A stretch of DNA of 64,000 nt from Pyrinomonadaceae bacterium (GTDB lineage Bacteria > Acidobacteriota > Blastocatellia > Pyrinomonadales > Pyrinomonadaceae): contig JABARP010000011.1 in assembly GCA_019186825.1 (NCBI GenBank), positions 5,766 through 69,765 of the forward strand, written 5' to 3'. The position numbers and the translations under genes were made by a program. The number at the start of each line of letters is the position of its first letter. The first letter of the stretch is position 1. The notes beneath the pieces are model-generated. The model was not told where the DNA came from. It worked only from the letters and a program-made list of their open reading frames with translations, and did not search any database. Shown here piece by piece: positions 50,172 to 59,933 of this stretch.

Positions 50172-52925
50172 TTATGGCGTACCACCGCCTCCCGGATGAG
50201 CCCCATCCCACGCATTTCCGTAATAATCAGGATACTTCTGATTGGTATTCGAAGTTACTACCGTCCCGTTATTGAAACCGTCCGCAACCGCCTGTCTACC
50301 TGCTGCTCGACCGGCCGCCTCTGCATCTGCGTCACTGATATTCGGATTGTTTGCCCGAGCGTCGGCAACCGCTTGGTCATGTGCGGCTTGGTATTCACCC
50401 TCAAGCGGGAAATGAGAATTTGATACATCCGTCCCATTCGCCGCGAGCTCATTCCTTGCCTCAATACTATCAACCGTGCCGTCGATCTCCTCTTGAAGCA
50501 TTTCGTCGACATATTCCTGCCGACCCATATTGTGGATATCCCCACTTGTACCTTCGTGATGCTCCTCTGCATGGTTCATCTCGTGTACGAATGTGAGTGC
50601 CGAGGTTGTTGGATCTTCCGTCGGATCCAGGTTCATAGTATTGGTACTGCCGTCAAAGGTAGAACCGTTGCCGCCATTGAACGTGGAGTTGACCCCGTAA
50701 CGGTCATACACCTCAAGTGCGTGCCGACCCTGTTCAGAGTTCGCAAGCGTTCCCCGCATCGCGGTGATCCTGGGATCCTCTCCCGGACGTGGCGGAGCAA
50801 CATAGTGTTGCGACTGAAGGTTGCGCCGGCGTCGGCCTCCGCCTCCACCGGTTCGCGGCCGATCGAGGTAACCCGGCTCTCCTGTGTCCGCAGGCTCAGC
50901 ATCAAGCGCGTCGTCAAACGCAGGATTCCCGGTACCCGTTGCAAAGCCACCGGAATTGATCTTGGTAAGGGTGCCCGCGATCGTAATTCCACTGGGATCG
51001 ATCATAATGCAATTTCCACCCACCTTTAGGCTGATCTTCGTAAGCGCCTCGAGCGTGATCTCTCGAGCGTTCAGTTCGGTCTTTGCTTTTACGATGGTCG
51101 AAAGGTTTCCTTGATAATCCTCAACGACATCGCCTTTTACAGATTCATTAAGTTTACCGTCGATGCCGATGAACTGATCTTCTTTGACGTGAAGGTCGTA
51201 GTTGCCGCCGACGGTGATGGCGAGATTGCCGCCGGGTTGGTTATCCGAGCGGACGCCGATGACCTCCTGGCGGTTGCCGCCGCAGGTCTCGTACATCGAG
51301 CCTTTTGCGCGCAGGTCGTATCGCTTTTGCGAATGGATGAACACCTGCTCTTTGCCTTGTTTATCCTCGAAGCGAAGTTCGTTAAAACCTTTACCATCGT
51401 CCGGGCTCGTTCGCGTCTTGATGTAAGTCAGCGTCTTGAATTTCGGCAAGTCGTAATGCGGCATCGTCTCGGGGTTATAGACCGAGCCTGTAATGATCGG
51501 CTGATCCGGATCGCCTTGAAGGAAATCAACAAGGACTTCCTGCCCGATACGCGGGATGAACATCGTGCCCCATTTGTTGCCCGCAATGCTCGTGCCGACG
51601 CGAAGCCAGCAGGAGGATGCGGCATTATTCTGCCCGTCGCGGTCCCAATGGAACTGCACTTTGACGCGTCCGAATTTATCGACGAAGATCTCTTCACCCG
51701 CGGGCCCGACAACAACGGCCGTCTGGCTGCCGTGCATGATCGGCCGCTCAGTAATACGCGGCGGACGATAGGGTGCCTGTCCCTCGCCCTGCGGGATCGA
51801 GGTGAAATTCACCAAATACGCACGGACGCGAGCCTCATCCGACACATAGCCGGGGTCCTGCAGAGCCTCGGTCTTTGCCGAAACGATCGTATGATTCCGA
51901 TTGTTCTCAGCCGTCGGATGCGTCGTGAGCTTGAATCGAAAGCCCGGTATCAACGCACAAGTATCTGCCGAGCCGACTCCGCTCTTGTAAGCAACGTCGA
52001 TCTCCTGTTGGCGGATGTCGATCGTGTGCTGCCTTGCCGGAAAGACCTTTGCAAGCTCGCCCGGCTGTTCGCCACCGCTTGAATCGATGCCGTCGAACAA
52101 CTTCGCATACTCGCCCGGATAGCTGTAGATCTCGTTTTCGCGATTTCCGTTGATGTCGAAGCGGCTCATCTGCTCGGCCTCGAGCGAATTCGTCGGCAGC
52201 TGGAACTGATGATCACGCACGCGGTACTTGCCCGTGCGTATCTGATTCGTTACCTGGAACGAGTTTATCGCGCCTTCCCACTCATCCTGGTTCACCGAAA
52301 CATCAACAATGTAAGGGATCTCGGCCTTCGACGGACAGGGTGCGATCGCCGGATCCGCATCTGCGATAACGAGCGTGTGGCCCGAACTCGTATGTTCGAA
52401 GAAATAGAAGATGCCCTCCTCTTCCATCAAACGCGATGCGAAATCCCAATCCGATTCGCGATACTGCACACAATAGTTTCGCGGCTCGTAATTTCCCTGA
52501 AGACGTAGGCTCGGGTTAAAACCGTCGAGCACTTTTGTTAGGACATCCGGTATAGAAAGATTTTGGAAAATGCGGTTGTGCGAGCTCTGCGTAAGCAGCC
52601 AAACTTGCGGGCGGACGACCGCGCGGTATTTCGAAAAGCGCTCGTCACGCGAGCCCTGTGCGAACCGCGTACAAATACCGCTAAAGTATCGGTTTGCACC
52701 GTCACGCTGGTTCACGGCGACCGACATCGGCTTGTTCAGCACCTGATCGGGCGCGATCTGGAATGGCTCGACGCCGACCTCTTCCTCATCGTGAAGCAGA
52801 TCAAGTTCGAAGGTAAAAAGCTGCGACATACCTTCGGTCGCCCGTAAACGATGAATAACGATCTCCTCATTCGAAAATGAGCTTGTCGTAAAGTTTAATA
52901 GTCGTCCTTCTTGGCTGACTGCCAT
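50172..52925 (-). CDS. vgrG: VgrG spike (TssI) with C-terminal metallopeptidase-like effector domain
   Basis: 917 residues. The N-terminal about 600 residues are VgrG: gp27-like domains with SRLMEEEGIFYFFEH, an OB fold with GRVKVQFHWDRDGQNNAASSCWLRVG and a C-terminal beta-helix (about 540-680). A short Gly/Arg linker (about 680-715) leads to a C-terminal domain with a zinc motif HEMNH (781-785) followed by an acidic helix (QEYVDEMLQEEIDG), the layout of M91/NleD-like metallopeptidases. This is an evolved spike delivering a peptidase. The next gene encodes a lipoprotein, a possible immunity factor. Confidence 0.9.
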   Translation of the reverse strand: MAVSQEGRLLNFTTSSFSNEEIVIHRLRATEGMSQLFTFELDLLHDEEEVGVEPFQIAPDQVLNKPMSVAVNQRDGANRYFSGICTRFAQGSRDERFSKYRAVVRPQVWLLTQSSHNRIFQNLSIPDVLTKVLDGFNPSLRLQGNYEPRNYCVQYRESDWDFASRLMEEEGIFYFFEHTSSGHTLVIADADPAIAPCPSKAEIPYIVDVSVNQDEWEGAINSFQVTNQIRTGKYRVRDHQFQLPTNSLEAEQMSRFDINGNRENEIYSYPGEYAKLFDGIDSSGGEQPGELAKVFPARQHTIDIRQQEIDVAYKSGVGSADTCALIPGFRFKLTTHPTAENNRNHTIVSAKTEALQDPGYVSDEARVRAYLVNFTSIPQGEGQAPYRPPRITERPIMHGSQTAVVVGPAGEEIFVDKFGRVKVQFHWDRDGQNNAASSCWLRVGTSIAGNKWGTMFIPRIGQEVLVDFLQGDPDQPIITGSVYNPETMPHYDLPKFKTLTYIKTRTSPDDGKGFNELRFEDKQGKEQVFIHSQKRYDLRAKGSMYETCGGNRQEVIGVRSDNQPGGNLAITVGGNYDLHVKEDQFIGIDGKLNESVKGDVVEDYQGNLSTIVKAKTELNAREITLEALTKISLKVGGNCIMIDPSGITIAGTLTKINSGGFATGTGNPAFDDALDAEPADTGEPGYLDRPRTGGGGGRRRRNLQSQHYVAPPRPGEDPRITAMRGTLANSEQGRHALEVYDRYGVNSTFNGGNGSTFDGSTNTMNLDPTEDPTTSALTFVHEMNHAEEHHEGTSGDIHNMGRQEYVDEMLQEEIDGTVDSIEARNELAANGTDVSNSHFPLEGEYQAAHDQAVADARANNPNISDADAEAAGRAAGRQAVADGFNNGTVVTSNTNQKYPDYYGNAWDGAHPGGGGTP

Positions 52926-53023
52926 AATCTTCTAGGTCCTGTCGGCGGCCTTTTAAGCTCGGTTTCAGTCAATAGACGAGCCGCCTGACGCTACTAAGAC
53001 GCGGAAACGGCTCTGTTTTTGCC

Positions 53024-53620
53024 TTAACGGCGCATCGTAAATCGCGGATCGGGCCTTGTCGGTGCCGGTTCGGCTACGGCCGGAGCATCGCCGAATTCCG
53101 CGATCACCCGCCCGTCCCGCCCATAACGCACGACCTGGCCTTCCCAATTACCGAATTCTATCGGCGAGGATTCGCAATCGATAAAGCTGCAAGTCTCGAC
53201 CGCGGTGTATTCTTGCCGTTCGCGTGCAGCCGTAACCTCAGCGTTTGCCGCAATTGCGATCTGACGGCAAAGTTCGTCGCCCTCGCCGCGGCGCGTCATA
53301 TGAGTTTCCGCGGCGTGGCAAACGTAAAGCACAATGTGATCGACGAGGCCGCGCAGCCGTGCGAAATTATGCACGGTCTGATAGCTGATCAGCTCGGCAC
53401 AAAATTGGATCGCCGTTGTATCGAGATCCCGAACATAAAGCCCGTGTGCCATGATCGACAGCCGCAAGATCCCGATGTGTCCGAGAGCGGTCTCGACCGC
53501 GTAGTCGAAGAAACCTTCGAGCGGGGTCGACTCATTGACCTCGATCGTCAGAGTATCGCGCGAGCGGGACGGCGTCCGTCCTTCGAGCCGAGTGTCATGT
53601 GCGATCAAGTTAATTGGCAT
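53024..53620 (-). CDS. Caspase-fold-like protein in the T6SS locus
   Basis: 198 residues, no signal peptide. Strands and loops give ILRLSIMAHG (His59-Gly60) and DHIVLYVCHAAET (Cys101), the His-Gly and Cys dyad spacing of clan CD (caspase-like/DUF4347-type) cysteine peptidases. The ELC.QIAIAANAEVTAA segment after it also fits that fold. A C-terminal Pro/Ala tail (PAVAEPAPTRPDP) looks disordered. It lies 27 nt after clpV. It might be a T6SS effector, adaptor or regulator; no family name is claimed. Confidence 0.65.
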   Translation of the reverse strand: MPINLIAHDTRLEGRTPSRSRDTLTIEVNESTPLEGFFDYAVETALGHIGILRLSIMAHGLYVRDLDTTAIQFCAELISYQTVHNFARLRGLVDHIVLYVCHAAETHMTRRGEGDELCRQIAIAANAEVTAARERQEYTAVETCSFIDCESSPIEFGNWEGQVVRYGRDGRVIAEFGDAPAVAEPAPTRPDPRFTMRR

Positions 53621-53647
53621 CTTCCCCCTCTCTTCGGCTAGTTCAGA

Positions 53648-56410
53648 TCACGCAAAGGTATACGCAAAGTTCTCGCCTTCGCCGACCGACACGCGAATGC
53701 TCGTTAACGCATCGCCCTGTGCCATTCTCGAAAGAACTTCGCCCGACATCTCCGGCAGTAGCGTGCCCGTCAAGATGTTATACACGTTGCGTGCACCGCT
53801 ATCGACGTCCGTACAACGCTTCGCGATCGTATCGATGACCGCGTCGTCGTAGCTGAACGCCGCGTTGTGATTGTCCTTGATACGCTGTGCGATCTTGCCC
53901 AACTGAAGCTTGATGATCAGTCTCAAGATATCGTCGGAGATCGGATAATACGGAACCGTGACCATTCGGCCGAGCAGTGCCGGCTTGAATGCCTTGTTGA
54001 GCTCAGGCTTCACCGCATCGACGAGTCCGTCCGGCTCGGGACGCGTGTCCGGATCTGCACAGAGCTTCATTATCGTATCGGTGCCAACATTCGACGTGAG
54101 CAGGATGATGCAGTTCTTGAAGTCGATCTCGCGGCCTTCGCCATCTTCGAGGACGCCTTTGTCAAAAACCTGGAAGAAAAGCTCCATCACGTCCGGGTGA
54201 GCTTTCTCGACCTCGTCAAGAAGCACGACCGAGTACGGCTTTCTGCGAACTGCCTCGGTGAGTACGCCGCCTTCGCCGTAACCGACGTATCCCGGGGGCG
54301 AACCCTTTAGGCTCGAAACCGTGTGAGCTTCCTGATATTCGCTCATATTGATCGAGATCAGATTGCGTTCGCCGCCGTAGAGCGATTCTGCAAGAGCGAG
54401 AGCCGTCTCTGTCTTACCGACGCCGGAGGTTCCGACAAGCAGGAATACGCCGATCGGACGTTTCGGATCGGTAAGGCCCGCACGCGAAGTACGAATACGC
54501 TGAGCGATCGCATCGAGTGCGTGGTCCTGTCCGAGTACGCGTTCACGAAGCGTACTCGAGAGATTGAGAACGGCGTGGATCTCGTCAGCAACCATTTTGC
54601 CGATCGGAATGCCGGTCCATCCTGAGATGACTTCTGCGACCGAGTTGCCATCGACGACCGGATGCATCAGCGGATCCTCGCCCTGAACCTTTTTCAATTC
54701 CTCGTTCGTCGCCTTAAGCTCGGCGCGAAGAGCCTCGGCGGCTTTGTCATCAAGCGGTTCCGGTGCAGGAGCGGCTTCGGCGGTTTCCGCCGGAGCGTCT
54801 GCCGCCTCGCCGTCAGCGCGCTCGCCTCCGGCGGCTGCGGCCGCGGCCTTGCCATTTGAAGCAACCGCGTCATCGAGACGCGTTTGTTCGAGCTTGAATC
54901 GGATATTTCGGATCTTCTCAACGAGTTCCTTCTCTTTTTCCCACTGCGCCGTAAGGCGTGAAAGCTCTTCTTCCGTCTCGCTTCGTTTGGCCTTTAGCTC
55001 GACAAGCCGCGCATCGTGGCCCGCACCCGTAACCTGTTCGCGTTCGAGCGAATCGATCTCGGACGATAGATTCTGCACACGACGCGTCGCATCTTCGAGC
55101 GAAGCCGGCGTTGCGCCTTGTCCGATCGCAACCTTTGCACACGCCGTGTCGAGCACCGAAACGCTCTTGTCCGGGAGCTGACGGCCCGTAATATAACGAG
55201 CGGAAAGCTTAACGCACTCGACGATCGCCTCGTCGAGCACACGGACGTTGTGGTGATCTTCCATCTTGTCGGCGAGGCCGCGCATCATCGCGATCGCCTT
55301 CTCTTCGTCGGGCTCCTCGACCTTTACGACCTGAAAACGTCGTGCAAGTGCCGCATCTTTCTCAAAGTACTTCTTGTACTCGGCCCATGTCGTCGCAGCG
55401 ATCGTGCGAAGCTCGCCGCGTGCTAGTGCCGGTTTGAGTAAGTTCGCGGCGTCATTCTGTCCCGCCTGGCCACCTGCACCGATGAGCGTATGGGCCTCGT
55501 CGATGAACATAATGATCGGCGTAGGCGACGATTTTACTTCGTCGATCACGGACTTCAGGCGATTTTCAAACTCGCCCTTGACGCCCGCGCCTGCCTGCAG
55601 AAGCCCAAGATCGAGCGAGCGGACCGACACATTCTTCAGCGAATCCGGAACATCGCCCGAAGCCACTCGTGCCGCAAAACCTTCGACAACGGCGGTCTTA
55701 CCGACGCCGGCCTCGCCTGTCAGGATCGGGTTATTCTGGCGGCGGCGTGTAAGGATATCGATGATCTGCCGTATCTCGAAATCACGCCCGAGAATGGGAT
55801 CGATCTTGCCCGCAGCGGCCTTCGCCGTAAGGTCTTCCGTGTACTGATCGAGCGCTTTTGTCTTACCCGGAACGCCTGACGCAACGGGTGCCCCATCCGA
55901 CGCACGGCCTTCGCCGAGGGCGACGGCTTCGCGGCCCTCTGCGGAATCCGCGGTCAATTCGTCGAGCTTTTTCGAGAGCGATTCAGGCGAGATGTGATTG
56001 AACTCGCGCGAGATATCCCTTGCGATTCGCGCAAAGCTGTCGTTCGAGAGCAGCGCGAGGACAAGGTGGCCTGAACGCACCTTTGCTTCGCCGAAATCGA
56101 CCGAGGCAAGCAGCCACGCATCCTGTATCCAACGCGGTATACGGTCGCTCAGGCCCGGTGTGCGTGTATTTCCGGTCTTCAGGCTCGCAAGCGACGAATC
56201 GATGTCCTTTGAAAGGCGGTCGATATTGACCTCGTAATGCTTGCAGATGCGATGAAGGTCCGTGTCATTCTGTTCGAGTAACTTCGAGAGGATATGCTCG
56301 ATCTCGACGTCGTAATTCGTTCGCGAAAGGCATGCGCCGGCGGCACCTTCGAGAGCCGTGCGGCAGGTATCGTTCAATCGTCCGACCAGGGATTTTAGAT
56401 TTAAGTTCAT
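53648..56410 (-). CDS. clpV: T6SS sheath disassembly ATPase ClpV (TssH)
   Basis: 920 residues, with the two AAA+ modules of the ClpB/ClpV group. The N-terminal Clp_N repeat is at 1-150; Walker A is GEAGVGKT (232-239) and the second is GTSGVGKT (about 659-666); Walker B is MFIDEAHTLIG. A ClpB-type middle region is present but short and Ala/Glu-rich (about 470-590). The N-terminal start (SLVGRLNDTCRTALEGAAGACLSRTNYDVEIEHIL) and its place in the operon point to ClpV, which recycles contracted TssB/TssC sheaths. Confidence 0.93.
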   Translation of the reverse strand: MNLNLKSLVGRLNDTCRTALEGAAGACLSRTNYDVEIEHILSKLLEQNDTDLHRICKHYEVNIDRLSKDIDSSLASLKTGNTRTPGLSDRIPRWIQDAWLLASVDFGEAKVRSGHLVLALLSNDSFARIARDISREFNHISPESLSKKLDELTADSAEGREAVALGEGRASDGAPVASGVPGKTKALDQYTEDLTAKAAAGKIDPILGRDFEIRQIIDILTRRRQNNPILTGEAGVGKTAVVEGFAARVASGDVPDSLKNVSVRSLDLGLLQAGAGVKGEFENRLKSVIDEVKSSPTPIIMFIDEAHTLIGAGGQAGQNDAANLLKPALARGELRTIAATTWAEYKKYFEKDAALARRFQVVKVEEPDEEKAIAMMRGLADKMEDHHNVRVLDEAIVECVKLSARYITGRQLPDKSVSVLDTACAKVAIGQGATPASLEDATRRVQNLSSEIDSLEREQVTGAGHDARLVELKAKRSETEEELSRLTAQWEKEKELVEKIRNIRFKLEQTRLDDAVASNGKAAAAAAGGERADGEAADAPAETAEAAPAPEPLDDKAAEALRAELKATNEELKKVQGEDPLMHPVVDGNSVAEVISGWTGIPIGKMVADEIHAVLNLSSTLRERVLGQDHALDAIAQRIRTSRAGLTDPKRPIGVFLLVGTSGVGKTETALALAESLYGGERNLISINMSEYQEAHTVSSLKGSPPGYVGYGEGGVLTEAVRRKPYSVVLLDEVEKAHPDVMELFFQVFDKGVLEDGEGREIDFKNCIILLTSNVGTDTIMKLCADPDTRPEPDGLVDAVKPELNKAFKPALLGRMVTVPYYPISDDILRLIIKLQLGKIAQRIKDNHNAAFSYDDAVIDTIAKRCTDVDSGARNVYNILTGTLLPEMSGEVLSRMAQGDALTSIRVSVGEGENFAYTFA

Positions 56411-56427
56411 AGGGATCTCTCTTTAAG

Positions 56428-57438
56428 TTAAGCGGCCATCTTCAGTATCACCTGATCGTCCGGCTCCTTAAATGGTTTTGTTTTCAAAAAACTCGTCCAG
56501 CCAAGCGACGGCCGGCGGATCGCACGCGTTGTCAGGATCGTCGCCGGGACCTGTTTTGCCTCAAGGACAAGCTGAACGTCGAAATCGAGCTCGTCGCCGA
56601 CCATGAATTTGACGATCGACTTGAGCGGTTCGTGCGCTGAACCGCTCGGTAAAAAAGCCTGAAAGCGTTTGAGATCGAGTGGTCCAAGTCTAACACGAAA
56701 CTTGGACTGCTGATCCCAAACGCGTGTGCCAACGATAGAATTTCGACCTAAGCTGCTGTTTTTCGCGCCCAGCTGCGTTACGTCTCTGCTATCGAGCAGC
56801 AACCATTGACCGGAAAATTGCTCAATTTTTGCCTTAGCTCCGAAATGGTCGCTGATCATATTCGCGAGGCTGTCCGCTGTGTGCGGAGCCTGAGCTATCA
56901 GTCCCGTATACGGCAGCAGAGCCTCGTCCTCAACTGCCATCCGCCCGCGAAGCCCACGCGTGCCCAGGCCCGCAAGGTCGTATAGATACGCCGTAAAGCT
57001 TTCATCGCCGGCCTCATAGCCGATCGGAAAGCGATACTTCGCCCACGCCCGATAAAAGAGCGAAACGATGCGGTGCGTAAAGATATCAAAGAACGCCCAC
57101 ATCGTCGTGTCGCGATGACGTATGCGGTCAAGTACAAGCTCTGTATAATGCGTAGGCAGTGCACCGGAAACGCCAACGACGCCCATAAAGTTGACGAGCA
57201 TCTCGAGCCTTTCGCCTTGGCCCGTCTCGTCAATGACCTTCCGGGTTTCGTGGATCTCGCTCGCCGGGAAATCAAGAGCAACCCGCGAGCGAAAACGTAC
57301 GACCTCTTCGTGCGGCATTGCGTCGCCGCCGACGCGTTTCTCGTCGGGGTGGATGCGCTCGAGAAGCCTTACCGCCTGAAAGAATTCATAGGCGTAAGGT
57401 TCTTCGAGAAGCCCTTGTTCCGGCGATAAAAGCGGCAT
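56428..57438 (-). CDS. tssG: T6SS baseplate subunit TssG
   Basis: 336 residues. The family start is EEPYAYEFFQAVRLLERIHPD, followed by VRFRSRVALDFPASEI and a RAIRRPSLGWTSFL end. TssG with TssF, TssE and TssK forms the wedge of the baseplate. It lies 12 nt after tssF and 17 nt before clpV. Confidence 0.92.
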   Translation of the reverse strand: MPLLSPEQGLLEEPYAYEFFQAVRLLERIHPDEKRVGGDAMPHEEVVRFRSRVALDFPASEIHETRKVIDETGQGERLEMLVNFMGVVGVSGALPTHYTELVLDRIRHRDTTMWAFFDIFTHRIVSLFYRAWAKYRFPIGYEAGDESFTAYLYDLAGLGTRGLRGRMAVEDEALLPYTGLIAQAPHTADSLANMISDHFGAKAKIEQFSGQWLLLDSRDVTQLGAKNSSLGRNSIVGTRVWDQQSKFRVRLGPLDLKRFQAFLPSGSAHEPLKSIVKFMVGDELDFDVQLVLEAKQVPATILTTRAIRRPSLGWTSFLKTKPFKEPDDQVILKMAA

Positions 57439-57450
57439 ATCTTCTCTTTT

Positions 57451-59334
57451 CTAAAGCAGCTCGCGCGTACCCGCACGCGGCGAAAATTCACGCACCGTCT
57501 CCTCACGCTGCTCGGTCCGTAAACTCAACTGGTTGAACGAGTTAAGCGAAGCGTACATAGCAAGGAACCGCTCCAGCACACACGCAAAGAGGAAATAGCC
57601 CGTACCGACGAACTGCTCCTCGTCCATCGTGATCGTCGTCTCGACTCCGCGGACGAATCCGGCACCGACGCGCTTTCCGATCTGACGCACGACCTTTCGT
57701 GATTCGACGCTCGTGATCCCGAGGATCTGCTTGCGCGTCACGGGCGAATCGTCGAAATTATAAAGCATCAGCATTTCCTGCAATGCCTCGGGCGAACCGT
57801 TCTCGCCGTTCACGAGCGAGAGAAAATTGAGGCTCAAATGCGAGATCAAACGCCACTGGGCAGACCGTCGCTGCGGCGGGCGGATCGTCTCGGTCGGCTT
57901 CGTAAGGCATCTTACGCGCGAGAGCAACGCCGTCCCCTCGACCTCGAAATCACCTTCCTTGCCGCCGAACGGGAGCCTCGCCGGCAGATCGCGATTCGTA
58001 CACGTCGCTTTAATGTTCAGCACATCGACCGCAGGCACATGCGGATCGAATTTGTCATCAACCAGCGAGATGAAGACCTCGCTTCCTTCGTCGTTCGCAC
58101 GCTGCGACGGACGGCGTACTGCCGACCAATACGTCTTCTCCTTTTCACCGCCGTACGCGTGACGCATGGAATAGAACGGGGCGAACTCACGCGCTTTATT
58201 CGAGCGTGGATCGGTCGTAATTACCTCGTCGATCGAATAGACCTCGGTCGAGGTCTGGCGATGCACGTCCGGGATCACCTGATACTCAAAACGCTGCTGG
58301 TTCAGATAGATCGGATCCGAGAGCTTGTGGAAAAGGTTGATGATCGGTGTGCACCCGAGCTTGAACGTCTCGGCCGTGACCGGAGAGACCGGCGGGACGA
58401 TATCGCGAACGTGAATGATCAGATCGAAATGGCTTCCAAATTTTTTCGCGATCGCCTGATCGACGCCCAAGACATCGACAAACAGGAACTTCTGCGGAAA
58501 GGCAAAATATTCCGTTAGGAACCGATAGCCCGAGAAGCTCCGCTTCGTGTATGGCAAGAGGAACTCGTCCTCGTCAAAACCGACGACCTTCAGGGCATCT
58601 TCCGCCGGAATGATTATCGGATCTGGCGGCTTCGGTGGTAGCGTCGTCATCGTGCGCGTGCCGATGGGCGCCTCTTTCGCACGAAACTCGACCGCCGTCG
58701 CATGGTTGAAAATTATCTCGTAAAGCGGATGTACGAGCTGCGGGTTCCCGTCGATATAGAACCGGAAACGGTCGGGAACGCTGCCGTCAACACCGCGCTT
58801 GAATTCGTGCAGGTTCGAGTTTCCGAAACAACGCATCGAGATAACGATCTTTGCCTCGGCGAATTTTCCCCGCGTGTCCTTCGGAGCGGGCGATTCGAGC
58901 GTTGCGTTCTCGATCTCGATCGGGAAAAGATCGACGCTATACGAGGTTCGGAAGCGACACGGGCTGCCGTCCACAGGCCGTGAATTCAGACGCGTTTCCC
59001 TGTCGACACGCTGGACGGCGGTAAGCTTGTCCTTCGGCGAGCCGTAGCTGAATTGAGCGATCGACATCGACGGGATCGGTGCAAGATAGTGCGGATACAG
59101 GACGTTCAGGAACGCCTCTGTGATCTCAGGATATTCGTCGTCGATCTTCAGCCCGATGCGGGCGGTAAGGTATGCAAAGGATTCGATCAACCGCTCGACG
59201 TGCGGATCTTCGACCCTTTCTTCGTCAAGTTGGAGACGCGAGGCGACCTTCGGGTAGCGAAGTGCGAACTCGGCACCCATACGGCGCAGGAAAACAAGCT
59301 CGCGCTCGTAAAAGGTTAGGAGTTCATCGCGCAT
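57451..59334 (-). CDS. tssF: T6SS baseplate subunit TssF
   Basis: 627 residues. The start MRDELLTFYERELVFLRRMGAEFALRYPKVASRLQL and the AYLTARIGLKIDDEYPEITEAFLNVLYPHYLAPIPS segment are those of TssF, as is RPPQRRSAQWRLISHLSLNFLSL near residue 490. It is the main wedge component around the spike. It follows tssE. Confidence 0.95.
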   Translation of the reverse strand: MRDELLTFYERELVFLRRMGAEFALRYPKVASRLQLDEERVEDPHVERLIESFAYLTARIGLKIDDEYPEITEAFLNVLYPHYLAPIPSMSIAQFSYGSPKDKLTAVQRVDRETRLNSRPVDGSPCRFRTSYSVDLFPIEIENATLESPAPKDTRGKFAEAKIVISMRCFGNSNLHEFKRGVDGSVPDRFRFYIDGNPQLVHPLYEIIFNHATAVEFRAKEAPIGTRTMTTLPPKPPDPIIIPAEDALKVVGFDEDEFLLPYTKRSFSGYRFLTEYFAFPQKFLFVDVLGVDQAIAKKFGSHFDLIIHVRDIVPPVSPVTAETFKLGCTPIINLFHKLSDPIYLNQQRFEYQVIPDVHRQTSTEVYSIDEVITTDPRSNKAREFAPFYSMRHAYGGEKEKTYWSAVRRPSQRANDEGSEVFISLVDDKFDPHVPAVDVLNIKATCTNRDLPARLPFGGKEGDFEVEGTALLSRVRCLTKPTETIRPPQRRSAQWRLISHLSLNFLSLVNGENGSPEALQEMLMLYNFDDSPVTRKQILGITSVESRKVVRQIGKRVGAGFVRGVETTITMDEEQFVGTGYFLFACVLERFLAMYASLNSFNQLSLRTEQREETVREFSPRAGTRELL

Positions 59335-59353
59335 TTAAGCTATTGTCGCTGCC

Positions 59354-59839
59354 TTATCTTTCTGTAACGGCAAATTCCCCGCTGCCGCTTGCAAGTACGG
59401 TGTCGAAAATGATCGGCTCCGGTGCCGGTTCCATATCGAGCTTCGCCTCGACACGGAATCGTACCTGCCGCTCGACCTCATCAAAGGGCTCGAGCGTGAT
59501 CTTCAGATCCAGGAAACGCGGCTCGAAACGGCGTATGGCGGTTTCGATCGACTTCGTAAGCCGCTTTTTCTCGGCAGGTGTCTGCGGATTCAGCCCAAGA
59601 ATATCCGGCATCCCGTAAAAGACCACCGAACGCCGAACTTCCGCGTCCTCATCGACCTCCTCATCTCCGTGAGAGCGTGTATTCAGAAGCCATTCGAGGT
59701 CGCGGCGTACGCCCGCCTTCAGCTCCTGGACGCCTGTAAATCTTGATTTCGGAGGATCTTTGGACGCAGTCGGCTCCATGTCGATCAACCGATCGAGTAT
59801 TGAGGGTGTTATCCTGACATCTTCATCCCGGCGGGCCAT
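59354..59839 (-). CDS. tssE: T6SS baseplate wedge subunit TssE (gp25-like)
   Basis: 161 residues. VRRDLEWLLNTRS, SVVFYGMPDILGL, LTKSIETAIRRFEPRFLDLKITL are the gp25/lysozyme-like wedge signatures. It starts the polymerisation of the TssB/TssC sheath on the baseplate. A strong hairpin separates it from hcp upstream. Confidence 0.93.
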   Translation of the reverse strand: MARRDEDVRITPSILDRLIDMEPTASKDPPKSRFTGVQELKAGVRRDLEWLLNTRSHGDEEVDEDAEVRRSVVFYGMPDILGLNPQTPAEKKRLTKSIETAIRRFEPRFLDLKITLEPFDEVERQVRFRVEAKLDMEPAPEPIIFDTVLASGSGEFAVTER

Positions 59840-59858
59840 ACTTCTATAAACGGTGAAA

Positions 59859-59892
59859 GGTTATGCCGTTCGGCCAGGCGAACGGCATAACC
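59859..59892 (-). terminator. Strong hairpin between hcp and tssE
   Basis: A perfect 14-bp stem (GGTTATGCCGTTCG / CGAACGGCATAACC) with a 6-nt loop lies 42 nt beyond the hcp stop, followed on the minus strand by TTTCACC. The short T-run suggests a leaky terminator or an RNA 3'-end stabiliser rather than a full stop. Confidence 0.6.
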
Positions 59893-59933
59893 AGGAAAGG
59901 TCCGAGTCTTTTCCAAACCCCTTGTTCGAGGCT

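Noticed and set aside
51111..52082. A 323-aa open frame antisense to vgrG
   Set aside because: It is in the shadow of the VgrG core, which is well supported.
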